From positions 42,357 through 106,356 of the forward strand of contig PLZU01000087.1 in assembly GCA_003152275.1 (NCBI GenBank): a DNA stretch of 64,000 nt. Direction: 5' to 3'. This stretch comes from Actinomycetota bacterium. GTDB taxonomy: Bacteria > Actinomycetota > Thermoleophilia > Gaiellales > Gaiellaceae. Under the pieces are notes generated by a model. The model ran no database searches. It saw nothing but the letters and a program-made list of their open reading frames with translations, and was not told the DNA's origin. Both the position numbers and the translations under genes were made by a program. Numbering within the stretch: position 1 is the stretch's first letter; each line of letters starts with the position of its first letter. Of the stretch, positions 8,448 through 15,450 are shown in pieces.

Positions 8448-9226
8448 TGCTCGCCAGGCGTGCTCGCGACTGGCTGCCGGCGCTCGGCGTCTTCGTCGCG
8501 GGCATCGGCCTCTGGCAGGGGTTCGTCAAGGGCCTGCACGTACAGCGCTTCCTCCTCCCCGCCCCGAGCGCCATCTGGACGGCGTTCAGCAGCAACCAGA
8601 ATCAGCTGTGGCACGAAGGGTGGTTCACCTTCCAGGAAGCGCTTGGCGGCTTCGCCATCGGCTGTACGGCGGGAATCCTGTTCGCCATCATCGTTGCGCG
8701 ATGGGACCTGCTCGGGAGCGCCCTGATGCCCTACGCGATCGCCGCCAACGCCATTCCAATCATCGCGTTTGCGCCCATTACGAATGCGTGGTTCGATCCG
8801 CTGACGAAGACGTCGAAGATGGTGATCGCCGCGGTGCTCTGCTTCTTCCCGGTGTTCGTGAACGTCGTACGGGGTCTGCGCTCCGTGAAGCCGGAACAAA
8901 TCGAGCTCATGCGCTCGTACGCGGTCGGTGAGCTGACCGTCTTCCGTCTCGTGCGCGTACCGACCGCACTGCCGTTTCTCTTCACCGCGCTACGTGTCGC
9001 AAGCGTGCTCGCGATGATCGGCTCGATCGTGGCCGAGTACTACGGCGGCTCGCTCGATGCGCTTGGCGCGAACATCGAGCAGGATGCTTCGCTCTTTCAG
9101 TTCGAGAAGGCGTGGGCGGAGATCATCATCGCCTCGCTTCTCGGAATCGGGTTCTATCTAGCGGTCGTGGCGCTCGAGCGCTTAGCGACGCGCTGGCAGC
9201 CGCGGGAGGAGATTGTAGGGGCATGA
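8444..9226 (+). CDS. ABC transporter permease, NitT/TauT-RibX/ThiX-like (second permease)
   Basis: 260 residues, ATG start overlapping the ATPase stop by 4 nt. About six spans. The coupling-loop segment MRSYAVGELTVFRLVRVPTALPFLF closely parallels that of the first permease (6666-7544), so the two are paralogues. The C-terminal span is followed by a short basic tail. It is part of the four-gene importer. The gap to the binding protein holds the third copy of the 22-nt repeat. Confidence 0.92.
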   Translation: MMLARRARDWLPALGVFVAGIGLWQGFVKGLHVQRFLLPAPSAIWTAFSSNQNQLWHEGWFTFQEALGGFAIGCTAGILFAIIVARWDLLGSALMPYAIAANAIPIIAFAPITNAWFDPLTKTSKMVIAAVLCFFPVFVNVVRGLRSVKPEQIELMRSYAVGELTVFRLVRVPTALPFLFTALRVASVLAMIGSIVAEYYGGSLDALGANIEQDASLFQFEKAWAEIIIASLLGIGFYLAVVALERLATRWQPREEIVGA

Positions 9227-9232
9227 GAACCA

Positions 9233-9254
9233 GCGTAGGCTCGACAGAGCCAGC
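9233..9254 (+). repeat. Third copy of the intercistronic 22-nt inverted-repeat unit
   Basis: GCGTAGGCTCGACAGAGCC followed by AGC differs from the copies at 7546 and 7575 at two positions. It lies just after the stop of the second permease and before the binding-protein ribosome site AAAGGGG (9267-9273). Confidence 0.65.
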
Positions 9255-9279
9255 GGAATACAGCGGAAAGGGGCAAGCG

Positions 9280-10401
9280 ATGGGTCGTAAACATTGGACG
9301 GGGGTGGCGCTCGCGCTTTGCGTCGTCGTCTTCTCTTTGTGGGCCGGTTTCGGCACCGCCAAGGCGCAGCCGAAAGCGGCGAAGCTGGACAAGGTGACGT
9401 TGCAGCTCAAGTGGGTGACGCAGTCGCAGTTCGCCGGCTACTACGCCGCCAAGGCACTTGGCTACTACAAGGCGTTTGGCCTCGACGTAACACTCAAGCT
9501 CGGCGGCCCGAGCATCACGCCGGAACAGGTCGTGGCGAGTGGAGGGGCGCAGATCGGCATCGACTGGCTGCCAAGCCTCCTCGCAACGCGGGACACGGGC
9601 ACGAACCTCGAGAACATCGCCCAGATGTTCGCCCGTTCCGGCATGACGGAGATCGCGAAGAAGTCGACGGGTATCACCTCCATCTCGGCGATGAGAAACA
9701 AGACGGTCGGCGTGTGGTGCTGCGGGAACCAGTTCGAGCTCTACGCCGCGCTGACAAAGCACGGCATGGATCCCGAGCACAACAAGGGCGTCAAGATCTT
9801 CAACCAGCCGTTCGACATGAACGCGTTCCTGCAGGGGAAGATCCAGGCCGCGGCAGCGATGACGTACAACGAGCTCGCCCAGGTCCTCGAGTCGAAGAAC
9901 CCGGCGACGGGCAAGCTCTACACGCTCAACGACCTGAACGTCTTCAAGATGCAAAACCAAGGCACCGGGATGCTCGAGGACGGCCTGTTCGCCGACCAGA
10001 GCTGGGTGAGCGCCAACCGTGACGTCGCGATGCGCTTCATCGCAGCGTCCGACCGCGGCTGGATTTACTGCCGCGACCACGTCACGCAGTGCGTGACGAT
10101 CGTGCTCCAGAACGGTCCGACCCTCGGCAAGACGCACCAGACCTGGCAGCTGAACGAGATCAACAAGCTCATCTGGCCGAACACGAAGGGCATCGGCGTG
10201 ATGAATCCGGCCGCGTTCAAGCAGACTGCGGCGATCGCGCTCAAGTACAAGGTGATCAAGAAGGCCGCTTCGTCGAAGGCGTACGACGCGACGCTCGCAA
10301 AGGCGGCGGTCCAGTACCTGAAGAATCACGTCAAGGGCATCGACGTGAACGGCAAGAGCTACAAGCCGATCACGGTGAAGCTCACTGCAGGCGGGAAGTA
10401 A
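9280..10401 (+). CDS. ABC transporter substrate-binding protein, NMT1/THI5-like
   Basis: 373 residues from ATG 9280. This start is preferred over upstream in-frame codons because AAAGGGG sits 6 nt before it and because it opens a clean signal peptide (Arg/Lys, then about 18 hydrophobic residues, then AKA|QP). The mature part begins with KVTLQLKWVTQSQFAGYYAA and KALGYYKAFGLDV, the fingerprint of NMT1/THI5-type periplasmic receptors. GVWCCGNQFELYAAL matches the GxWxxGNExxLxA block of pyrimidine-precursor and riboflavin receptors. A Cys pair sits in that ligand-side loop. With the adjacent hydantoinase, a pyrimidine, dihydropyrimidine or hydantoin ligand is the best guess (inference). It is the extracytoplasmic receptor of the importer encoded just upstream. 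Confidence 0.9.
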   Translation: MGRKHWTGVALALCVVVFSLWAGFGTAKAQPKAAKLDKVTLQLKWVTQSQFAGYYAAKALGYYKAFGLDVTLKLGGPSITPEQVVASGGAQIGIDWLPSLLATRDTGTNLENIAQMFARSGMTEIAKKSTGITSISAMRNKTVGVWCCGNQFELYAALTKHGMDPEHNKGVKIFNQPFDMNAFLQGKIQAAAAMTYNELAQVLESKNPATGKLYTLNDLNVFKMQNQGTGMLEDGLFADQSWVSANRDVAMRFIAASDRGWIYCRDHVTQCVTIVLQNGPTLGKTHQTWQLNEINKLIWPNTKGIGVMNPAAFKQTAAIALKYKVIKKAASSKAYDATLAKAAVQYLKNHVKGIDVNGKSYKPITVKLTAGGK

Positions 10402-10413
10402 AGGCGTAAAGTC

Positions 10414-10443
10414 CTCGGGGTCGCCCTTCGGGGCGACCCCGAG
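10414..10443 (+). terminator. 13-bp perfect hairpin with UUCG tetraloop
   Basis: CTCGGGGTCGCCC and GGGCGACCCCGAG enclose TTCG, an exceptionally stable C(UUCG)G tetraloop. It lies between the binding-protein stop and the hydantoinase ribosome site. No U-run follows, so it may be a partial or processing terminator that sets the ratio of abundant receptor to downstream enzyme rather than a full stop. Confidence 0.55.
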
Positions 10444-10467
10444 CGAACGTCCGATTGAGGAGGCGAG

Positions 10468-11883
10468 ATGTCGGTTCTGATTCGCGGCGGTCGCATCGTC
10501 ACCGCCGCCGACGATTACGTCGCGGATCTCTACGTCGAAGACGAGACGATCACGCTGATCGGAGAGTCGCTCGACCTGCAGGCCGACAAGGTGATCGAGG
10601 CCGGCGGCAAGTACGTCCTACCAGGCTGCGTCGACCCGCACACGCATCTGGACATGCCGTTCGGCGGCACCGTGACAATCGACGACGTCGAGTCCGGACA
10701 GACGGCGGCAGCGTTCGGTGGGACGACGTGCCACGTCGACTTCATCATCCAGCCGCCGGGCCAGTCGTTCGCTGCCGCGCTCGACGATTGGCGCTCGAAG
10801 GCGACCGGCAAGCAGATGATCGACATGGGGTACCACATGGCGGTCACCGACCTGAAGGAGGGCGGCTCGCTCGAGGAGCTCGCCACGCTGCCCGAGCAGG
10901 GCGTCACGTCGTACAAGCTCTTCATGGCGTACAAGGGTGCGCTGATGGTCGACGACGAGACGCTCTTCAAGACGATGGAGGTCGCGGCGAAGACCGGCGC
11001 ACTCGTGATGGTGCACGCCGAGAACGGCGACGTGATCGATGTGCTCGTGAAACAAGCGCTTGCGGCCGGTAACACGGAGCCGCTCTACCACGCGCTGACG
11101 CGGCCGCCCGAGGCCGAGGGCGAGGCGACGAACCGCGCAATCCAGCTCGCACACCTCGCAGGCGCACCGCTCTACGTGGTGCACGTGACGTGCAAGGAGG
11201 CGGTTGAGCCGATCGCGCTCGCGCGGGAAAAGGGCTGGGACGTCTGGGGCGAAACGTGCACGCAGTACTTCTTCACCAGCCTGGAGGACATTGCGAAGCC
11301 GAACTTCGAGGGCGCAAAATACGTCTTCTCGCCCCCCGTGCGCGATGCTTCGAACCATGAGGTGCTCTGGAACGCGGTGCGCACCAACGTGCTTTCAGTG
11401 ATCTCAACCGACCACTGCGCGTTCCTCTGGGACGGGCAGAAGACGCTCGGCAAGGACGACTTCTCGAAAATCCCGAACGGTGGGCCGGGCATCGAGAACC
11501 GGCTGCAGATGATCCACGAGTTCGGCGTGCGCTCCGGCCGCATCTCGCTCAACCGCATGGTCGAGCTGCTCGCGACGAGCCCGGCGAAGCTCTTCGGGCT
11601 GTACCCGCGCAAGGGAACGGTCGCCGTCGGCTCCGAGGCTGACCTCGTCGTGTTCGACCCGCAGAAGCAGGTGACGATCGCAGCGTCGGCGCACCACTCG
11701 AAATGCGACTACAACCTCTATGAAGGAACGACGGTGACCGGCTCGCCCGAGGTGGTGCTGCTGCGCGGCCAGGTGCTTGTCGAGAACGACGAGCTCGTCG
11801 CGTCGCCGGGCATCGGCCAATTCGTGAAGCGGGCGCGGTTCGGCGAAGAGCTCAAGCCGGCCGCGAAAACCGCCAGTGCGTGA
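10468..11883 (+). CDS. hydA: Dihydropyrimidinase / D-hydantoinase
   Basis: 471 residues, ATG start 4 nt after GAGGAGG. Cyclic amidohydrolase that opens dihydrouracil, dihydrothymine or 5-substituted hydantoins to N-carbamoyl amino acids. Binuclear metal ligands are visible: DPHTHLD (His58, His60), the carbamylated Lys in TSYKLFM (Lys150), MVHAEN (His183), YVVHVTC (His239) and STDHC (Asp315). The C-terminal lobe ends with an oligomerisation segment, and length is normal for the family. It follows the importer in the same direction and would feed the M20 hydrolase encoded on the opposite arm. Dihydropyrimidinase versus hydantoinase specificity cannot be decided from motifs. Confidence 0.94.
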   Translation: MSVLIRGGRIVTAADDYVADLYVEDETITLIGESLDLQADKVIEAGGKYVLPGCVDPHTHLDMPFGGTVTIDDVESGQTAAAFGGTTCHVDFIIQPPGQSFAAALDDWRSKATGKQMIDMGYHMAVTDLKEGGSLEELATLPEQGVTSYKLFMAYKGALMVDDETLFKTMEVAAKTGALVMVHAENGDVIDVLVKQALAAGNTEPLYHALTRPPEAEGEATNRAIQLAHLAGAPLYVVHVTCKEAVEPIALAREKGWDVWGETCTQYFFTSLEDIAKPNFEGAKYVFSPPVRDASNHEVLWNAVRTNVLSVISTDHCAFLWDGQKTLGKDDFSKIPNGGPGIENRLQMIHEFGVRSGRISLNRMVELLATSPAKLFGLYPRKGTVAVGSEADLVVFDPQKQVTIAASAHHSKCDYNLYEGTTVTGSPEVVLLRGQVLVENDELVASPGIGQFVKRARFGEELKPAAKTASA

Positions 11884-11899
11884 GCGGCGTACTGACGGC

Positions 11900-11986
11900 A
11901 TGCGCCTTCTTCTCCTTGCACTTCCCGTCGTCCTGATCGTCCTCACGCTCGTCGCGTGCGGCGGCAAGGGCGGCGGGGGGTACTAG
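11900..11986 (+). CDS. Putative 28-residue lipoprotein
   Basis: A very small reading frame starting ATG at 11900 encodes MRLLLLALPVVLIV, then lipobox LVAC (Cys20) and a tail GGKGGGGY. It therefore has a full lipoprotein signal and only eight residues after the Cys. It sits between the hydantoinase stop (16 nt upstream) and the NCS1 permease, in the same orientation. Miniature lipoproteins of this kind are known from other bacteria, but I cannot name a family. It could be a chance frame, though the near-ideal lipobox argues against that. Confidence 0.45.
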   Translation: MRLLLLALPVVLIVLTLVACGGKGGGGY

Positions 11987-12060
11987 AACCCTGGAACTCG
12001 TCCGCGCCGCCTCGTAGACTCGGCCCCTGATCGTGTCATTCCATACAGGGGTGTGAACGC

Positions 12061-13602
12061 ATGACCGAGCAGGGGCCCCACCACCACGACATTCACGAAG
12101 TCGAGGAGGAGTTGCGCCACGATCTCGCGTTCGAGCGGGCATCGCTCGACGAGTCGATCAAGCACGACTACTCGACCGCCGACACCGGCATCGTCCCGCT
12201 CGAGAAGCGCCGACCGATGTGGCACTTCATGGGGCTCTGGACAACGTTCGTCGCCGGCTTTTCCTACATGTTCCTCGGCTTCGAGATCCACGACGGCGGG
12301 CACAGCCTCGCGACGACCGCCGCGATCACGCTCATCGGGTACGGGTTCTACGTCGCTTATGCGATGACGGGCTCGTACCTCGGCTCCCGCACAGGGCAGA
12401 CGCACGCGCTCCTGACGCGCTCCATCTTCGGCCGCGTCGGCTCGTGGATCGTCTCGGCGTTCATTCTCCTGGCGCCGCTCGGCTGGGTCGGCTACCAGGC
12501 GAACCTGCTCGCGGTGCTCTGGGACGGCTTCTACAGCTGGGGGAACATCTTCACGCTCACGCTGCTGCTCGCGGGCGTGATGATCCTCAACAACCTGCTC
12601 GGGTTCACCGGCATCAGCGTCTTCGCGCGCTACCTCGTGACACCGATCCTGATCCTGTGGTGCATCTACATGGTGGCGAAGGCGGTCATCACCGACCACT
12701 CGAAGCTCGGCGGGACGCCTCCCCAGTCCTTCTCGCTCCCGTTCTGGGTCGCCGTCGTCGCCGTGATCGGCTTCTCGATGTGGGGCAACGAGCCCGACTT
12801 CTGGCGCTACGGCAAGCCGAGCTTCAACTGGGCGTGGCCGACCTACATATTCGCGGCCCTCTGGTTCACGTTGTTCGTGATGGCCGGCTGGATGATGGCC
12901 GCGATCTCGGGGACGACGGACACCGCGAAGGTCTTCCGGTTCACGGTGCACTACTCGCTGTTCGGAGCTTTCGGGCTCGCCTGGATCATCGCAACGATCA
13001 GCCAGTTCGCGATCAACGACGGCAACTACTACGAGTCGGTCAATGCCGGCCAGAACCTGATCGGCGGCTGGAAGCGCTGGCGGCGTCCGTTCACGTGCCT
13101 GGTCGTTGCAGGCGGCGGTGTGATCGCGGCCGATCTCGTCAACTTCCACTTCCTCAACGGTTGGTTCAAGGTCGCGAGCTTCCTCGCCGTCAGCGTTCCG
13201 TGCGCGACGGTGATCATGGTCGTCGACCACTTCCTGCTGCCTCGGCTGTTCCGCATCTCACGGCCTCTGACCCACGTGCCGCAATGGGAGGAGACGGGGC
13301 TGATCAACTGGCCGGCGACCATCGCGCTCCTCGGCGCGGTGTTCTTCGGCGTCACCGGCACCGCGAGCTGGCCGCACGGCTGGCTCGAGGCAACCGCGCC
13401 GAACTCCTGGGGGCCGGTGCCGCTCGAGGCCTGGGCACTTGCGGGTGGTCTCTACATCGTGCTCGTTGCGGTCGCGCGGGCGCTCGGGCCTGTGCGTTCT
13501 GCGCTCGGCTTCGCGAAGACGATCTCCGACTCGCTGATCGCAAGCGACGCGGTGATCGACATCGCGAGCGTCGCCGAGGGCCGCGCTGCGGCAGCGAGTT
13601 AG
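12061..13602 (+). CDS. NCS1-family nucleobase/hydantoin:cation symporter
   Basis: 513 residues, ATG start preceded by AGGGG and a possible -10 TAGACT at 12015-12020 (about a 30-nt leader). The acidic, His-rich N-terminus is followed by roughly 12 membrane spans. Segments such as GYGFYVAYAMTGSYLGSRTGQTHALLTR and SIFGRVGSWIVSAFI belong to the cytosine/uracil/allantoin/hydantoin (Mhp1-like) permease family. The last ~40 residues are a cytoplasmic tail. Next to the hydantoinase it would be the secondary transporter for the pathway substrate, complementing the ABC importer. Its stop overlaps the stop of the convergent gene by 3 nt of shared sequence. Confidence 0.9.
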   Translation: MTEQGPHHHDIHEVEEELRHDLAFERASLDESIKHDYSTADTGIVPLEKRRPMWHFMGLWTTFVAGFSYMFLGFEIHDGGHSLATTAAITLIGYGFYVAYAMTGSYLGSRTGQTHALLTRSIFGRVGSWIVSAFILLAPLGWVGYQANLLAVLWDGFYSWGNIFTLTLLLAGVMILNNLLGFTGISVFARYLVTPILILWCIYMVAKAVITDHSKLGGTPPQSFSLPFWVAVVAVIGFSMWGNEPDFWRYGKPSFNWAWPTYIFAALWFTLFVMAGWMMAAISGTTDTAKVFRFTVHYSLFGAFGLAWIIATISQFAINDGNYYESVNAGQNLIGGWKRWRRPFTCLVVAGGGVIAADLVNFHFLNGWFKVASFLAVSVPCATVIMVVDHFLLPRLFRISRPLTHVPQWEETGLINWPATIALLGAVFFGVTGTASWPHGWLEATAPNSWGPVPLEAWALAGGLYIVLVAVARALGPVRSALGFAKTISDSLIASDAVIDIASVAEGRAAAAS

Positions 13603-14444
13603 GCGTCCGGGTACAGACCGGGCTCGATCTCGACCGGCGTCAGCAGGCGCCGGTCGAGATCGGGGTTTGCACGGGCCTGTCGCGCGACGTCGCGGCACGC
13701 GGCGAACTCGACGTCGCCGGCAGCGAGCGCATGCTCGATCAGCGTCCGCAAGACCTCGGCCCGGTGTGGACGCCCCGACAGGAACGGGTGACAGGTGAGT
13801 ACGAACAGGCAGCCGTAGCGGCGCATCGCGTCGAGCTCGCTGATCCAGAGGTCGAGCACCTTGGCGGGCGACTCGATCGCAGACCGGAACGGCGAGTCGG
13901 GGAGGTACACGTACTGCTCCCAGTCGTCGAGTGACCAGTGCACCGGCAGTTCGACGATCTCCCCCGCTCCGGTGTCGAGCAGGTAGGCCCTGTCGGCGTC
14001 CATCAGCGACGAGTCGTAGGCGAGGCCATGTTCCGCGACGATCCGCGGCGTCCGCCACGCCGGCTCCCAGTTCGGGCAGCGGAAGCCCTGGACCTCCGCC
14101 CCGGCCCGCTGCAGCACCTCGAGCGCGCGCTCGAAGTCGGCTCGCTCTTCGTCCTCGGTCTGCGCGAGCGGCGAGAAGTGCGCGTACGAATGGTGTCCGA
14201 CCTCGTGACCGGCGGCGAGGATCGACTCGACGGCCTGCGGATACCGGTCGGCCGTCACGCCCGCGACGAAGAACGTCGCCGGCAGCGCGTACTCGCGCAG
14301 CAGGTCGAGGATCCGCGGGATGCCCACGAGGGGGCCATAGGCCTGATGCGACATCACGCCGGCGTTGCGCGCATGCCGGACGTTCTCCGCCAGAACCGGC
14401 GCCTCGCCGTCGACGTCGAAGGTGAGGCACGCCTGAATGTTCAC
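13599..14444 (-). CDS. Polysaccharide-deacetylase-fold hydrolase, PuuE-like
   Basis: 281 residues, ATG start. NodB-type deacetylase fold with catalytic/metal motif TFDVDGE (Asp10, Asp12), LPATFFVAG, and GHEVGHHSYAHFS (metal His85 and His89). The later FRCPNWEPAWRTPRI and LTCHPFLSGRP segments complete the barrel. There is no signal peptide, so it is cytoplasmic. Cytoplasmic members of this shape include PuuE allantoinases and related imide hydrolases that open nitrogen heterocycles rather than act on polysaccharide, which fits the setting of hydantoinase, NCS1 permease and ureohydrolase (inference). It is translationally coupled to the ureohydrolase: 4-nt overlap at 14441-14444. Confidence 0.85.
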   Translation of the reverse strand: MNIQACLTFDVDGEAPVLAENVRHARNAGVMSHQAYGPLVGIPRILDLLREYALPATFFVAGVTADRYPQAVESILAAGHEVGHHSYAHFSPLAQTEDEERADFERALEVLQRAGAEVQGFRCPNWEPAWRTPRIVAEHGLAYDSSLMDADRAYLLDTGAGEIVELPVHWSLDDWEQYVYLPDSPFRSAIESPAKVLDLWISELDAMRRYGCLFVLTCHPFLSGRPHRAEVLRTLIEHALAAGDVEFAACRDVARQARANPDLDRRLLTPVEIEPGLYPDA

Positions 14445-15385
14445 TGAAGCGCCCGCAGGGAGAGCAGCTCGTACACGACGGTCGCGCCGGCGAGCGCGGT
14501 CACCATTCCCGGCCCGTCGTAGGGCGGTGAAACCTCGACGACGTCGCAGCCGACAAGCGTGATGCCGCGCAGCGCGCGCAGCAGCGCGAGCGCCTCCGCG
14601 GTCGAAAAGCCGCCCACCTCAGGCGTTCCGGTTCCGGGTGCGAATGCCGGGTCGAGGAAGTCGATGTCGAACGACACGAACACCGGGCGCGCGCCAACCT
14701 TCGCGCGCACGAGCTCGCCGTACGCCACGGGGCCGAGGTCGCGCAGCTCGTCGGTCGAAAGCACAGTGAAGCCGAGGTCGCGCGCGTCCTGAAGATCCTG
14801 GGCGCCGTAGATCGAGCCGCGCATCCCCGCCTGCACAGACGCTCCCGCGTCGAGCAGCCCTTCCTCGACCGCTCGCTTGAACGTCGTGCCGTGGAAGTAC
14901 TGCTGTCCGAAATACTGATCCCACACGTCGCCGTGCGAGTCGAGCTGCACGAGCGCCATCGGCCCGTGCTTGCGCGCGAGCGCTCGCAGCTCGGCGAGCG
15001 TGATCGAGTGGTCACCACCGAGCGCCGCCGCGAAGGCGCCCGCCTCCACGATCGGCGCCAGGGCCTCTTCCACCTGTGCGTACGTACGCTCCGTGTCGCC
15101 CGGCGACACCGGCAGGTCGCCATAGTCGACGATCGAGAGCGCATCGACGACGTTGACGGTGAGCGCCGGGTTGTACGGGCGCAAGAGCGCGGACGCGGAG
15201 CGGATCGCCTCGGGCCCGAAGCGCGGGCCTGTGCGATAGCTCGTCGCCGTGTCGAACGGAATGCCATACACGACCGCGTCGACGCCGGCGAGGTCGGTGA
15301 CGTGCGGAGCTCGCATGAACGTCCGGATCCCTGCAAACCGTGGGATCACCTGCGCATCGAGCGGTCTGTACGGCGGGCCGGCCAC
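14441..15385 (-). CDS. Agmatinase/guanidino-acid hydrolase-type ureohydrolase
   Basis: 314 residues, GTG start. Binuclear Mn hydrolase of the arginase/agmatinase family: GGDHS (123-127), DSHGD (149-153) and SFDIDFLDP (238-246) provide the metal ligands. N-terminal GIPFDTATSYRTGPRFGPEAIR is the agmatinase-side signature. Products would be urea plus an amine or amino acid. Substrate could be agmatine, guanidinobutyrate or guanidinopropionate; the last would give beta-alanine, which the aminotransferase at 21881 could use (inference). The GTG lies 6 nt after a minus-strand TAGGCT (15392-15397), so the transcript is predicted leaderless. First gene of a two-gene operon with the PuuE-like hydrolase. 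Confidence 0.9.
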   Translation of the reverse strand: MAGPPYRPLDAQVIPRFAGIRTFMRAPHVTDLAGVDAVVYGIPFDTATSYRTGPRFGPEAIRSASALLRPYNPALTVNVVDALSIVDYGDLPVSPGDTERTYAQVEEALAPIVEAGAFAAALGGDHSITLAELRALARKHGPMALVQLDSHGDVWDQYFGQQYFHGTTFKRAVEEGLLDAGASVQAGMRGSIYGAQDLQDARDLGFTVLSTDELRDLGPVAYGELVRAKVGARPVFVSFDIDFLDPAFAPGTGTPEVGGFSTAEALALLRALRGITLVGCDVVEVSPPYDGPGMVTALAGATVVYELLSLRALQ

Positions 15386-15391
15386 GGCGCG

Positions 15392-15444
15392 AGCCTACCC
15401 TCTCGAGCGGCTTTACCCTCCGCAAACATGCCGTCGTCTAGCCT
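15392..15444. promoter_or_regulatory. Divergent pair of -10 hexamers, both leaderless
   Basis: On the minus strand TAGGCT (15392-15397) ends 6 nt before the ureohydrolase GTG at 15385. On the plus strand TAGCCT (15439-15444) ends 6 nt before the lysozyme GTG at 15451. The 65-nt gap therefore has two back-to-back promoters, neither with a Shine-Dalgarno site. Confidence 0.55.
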
Positions 15445-15450
15445 CGGGCG

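Noticed and set aside
9112..9279. Longer N-terminus for the ABC receptor starting inside the permease gene
   Set aside because: It would add 56 residues with no signal function before a proper signal peptide; ATG 9280 has a good ribosome site.
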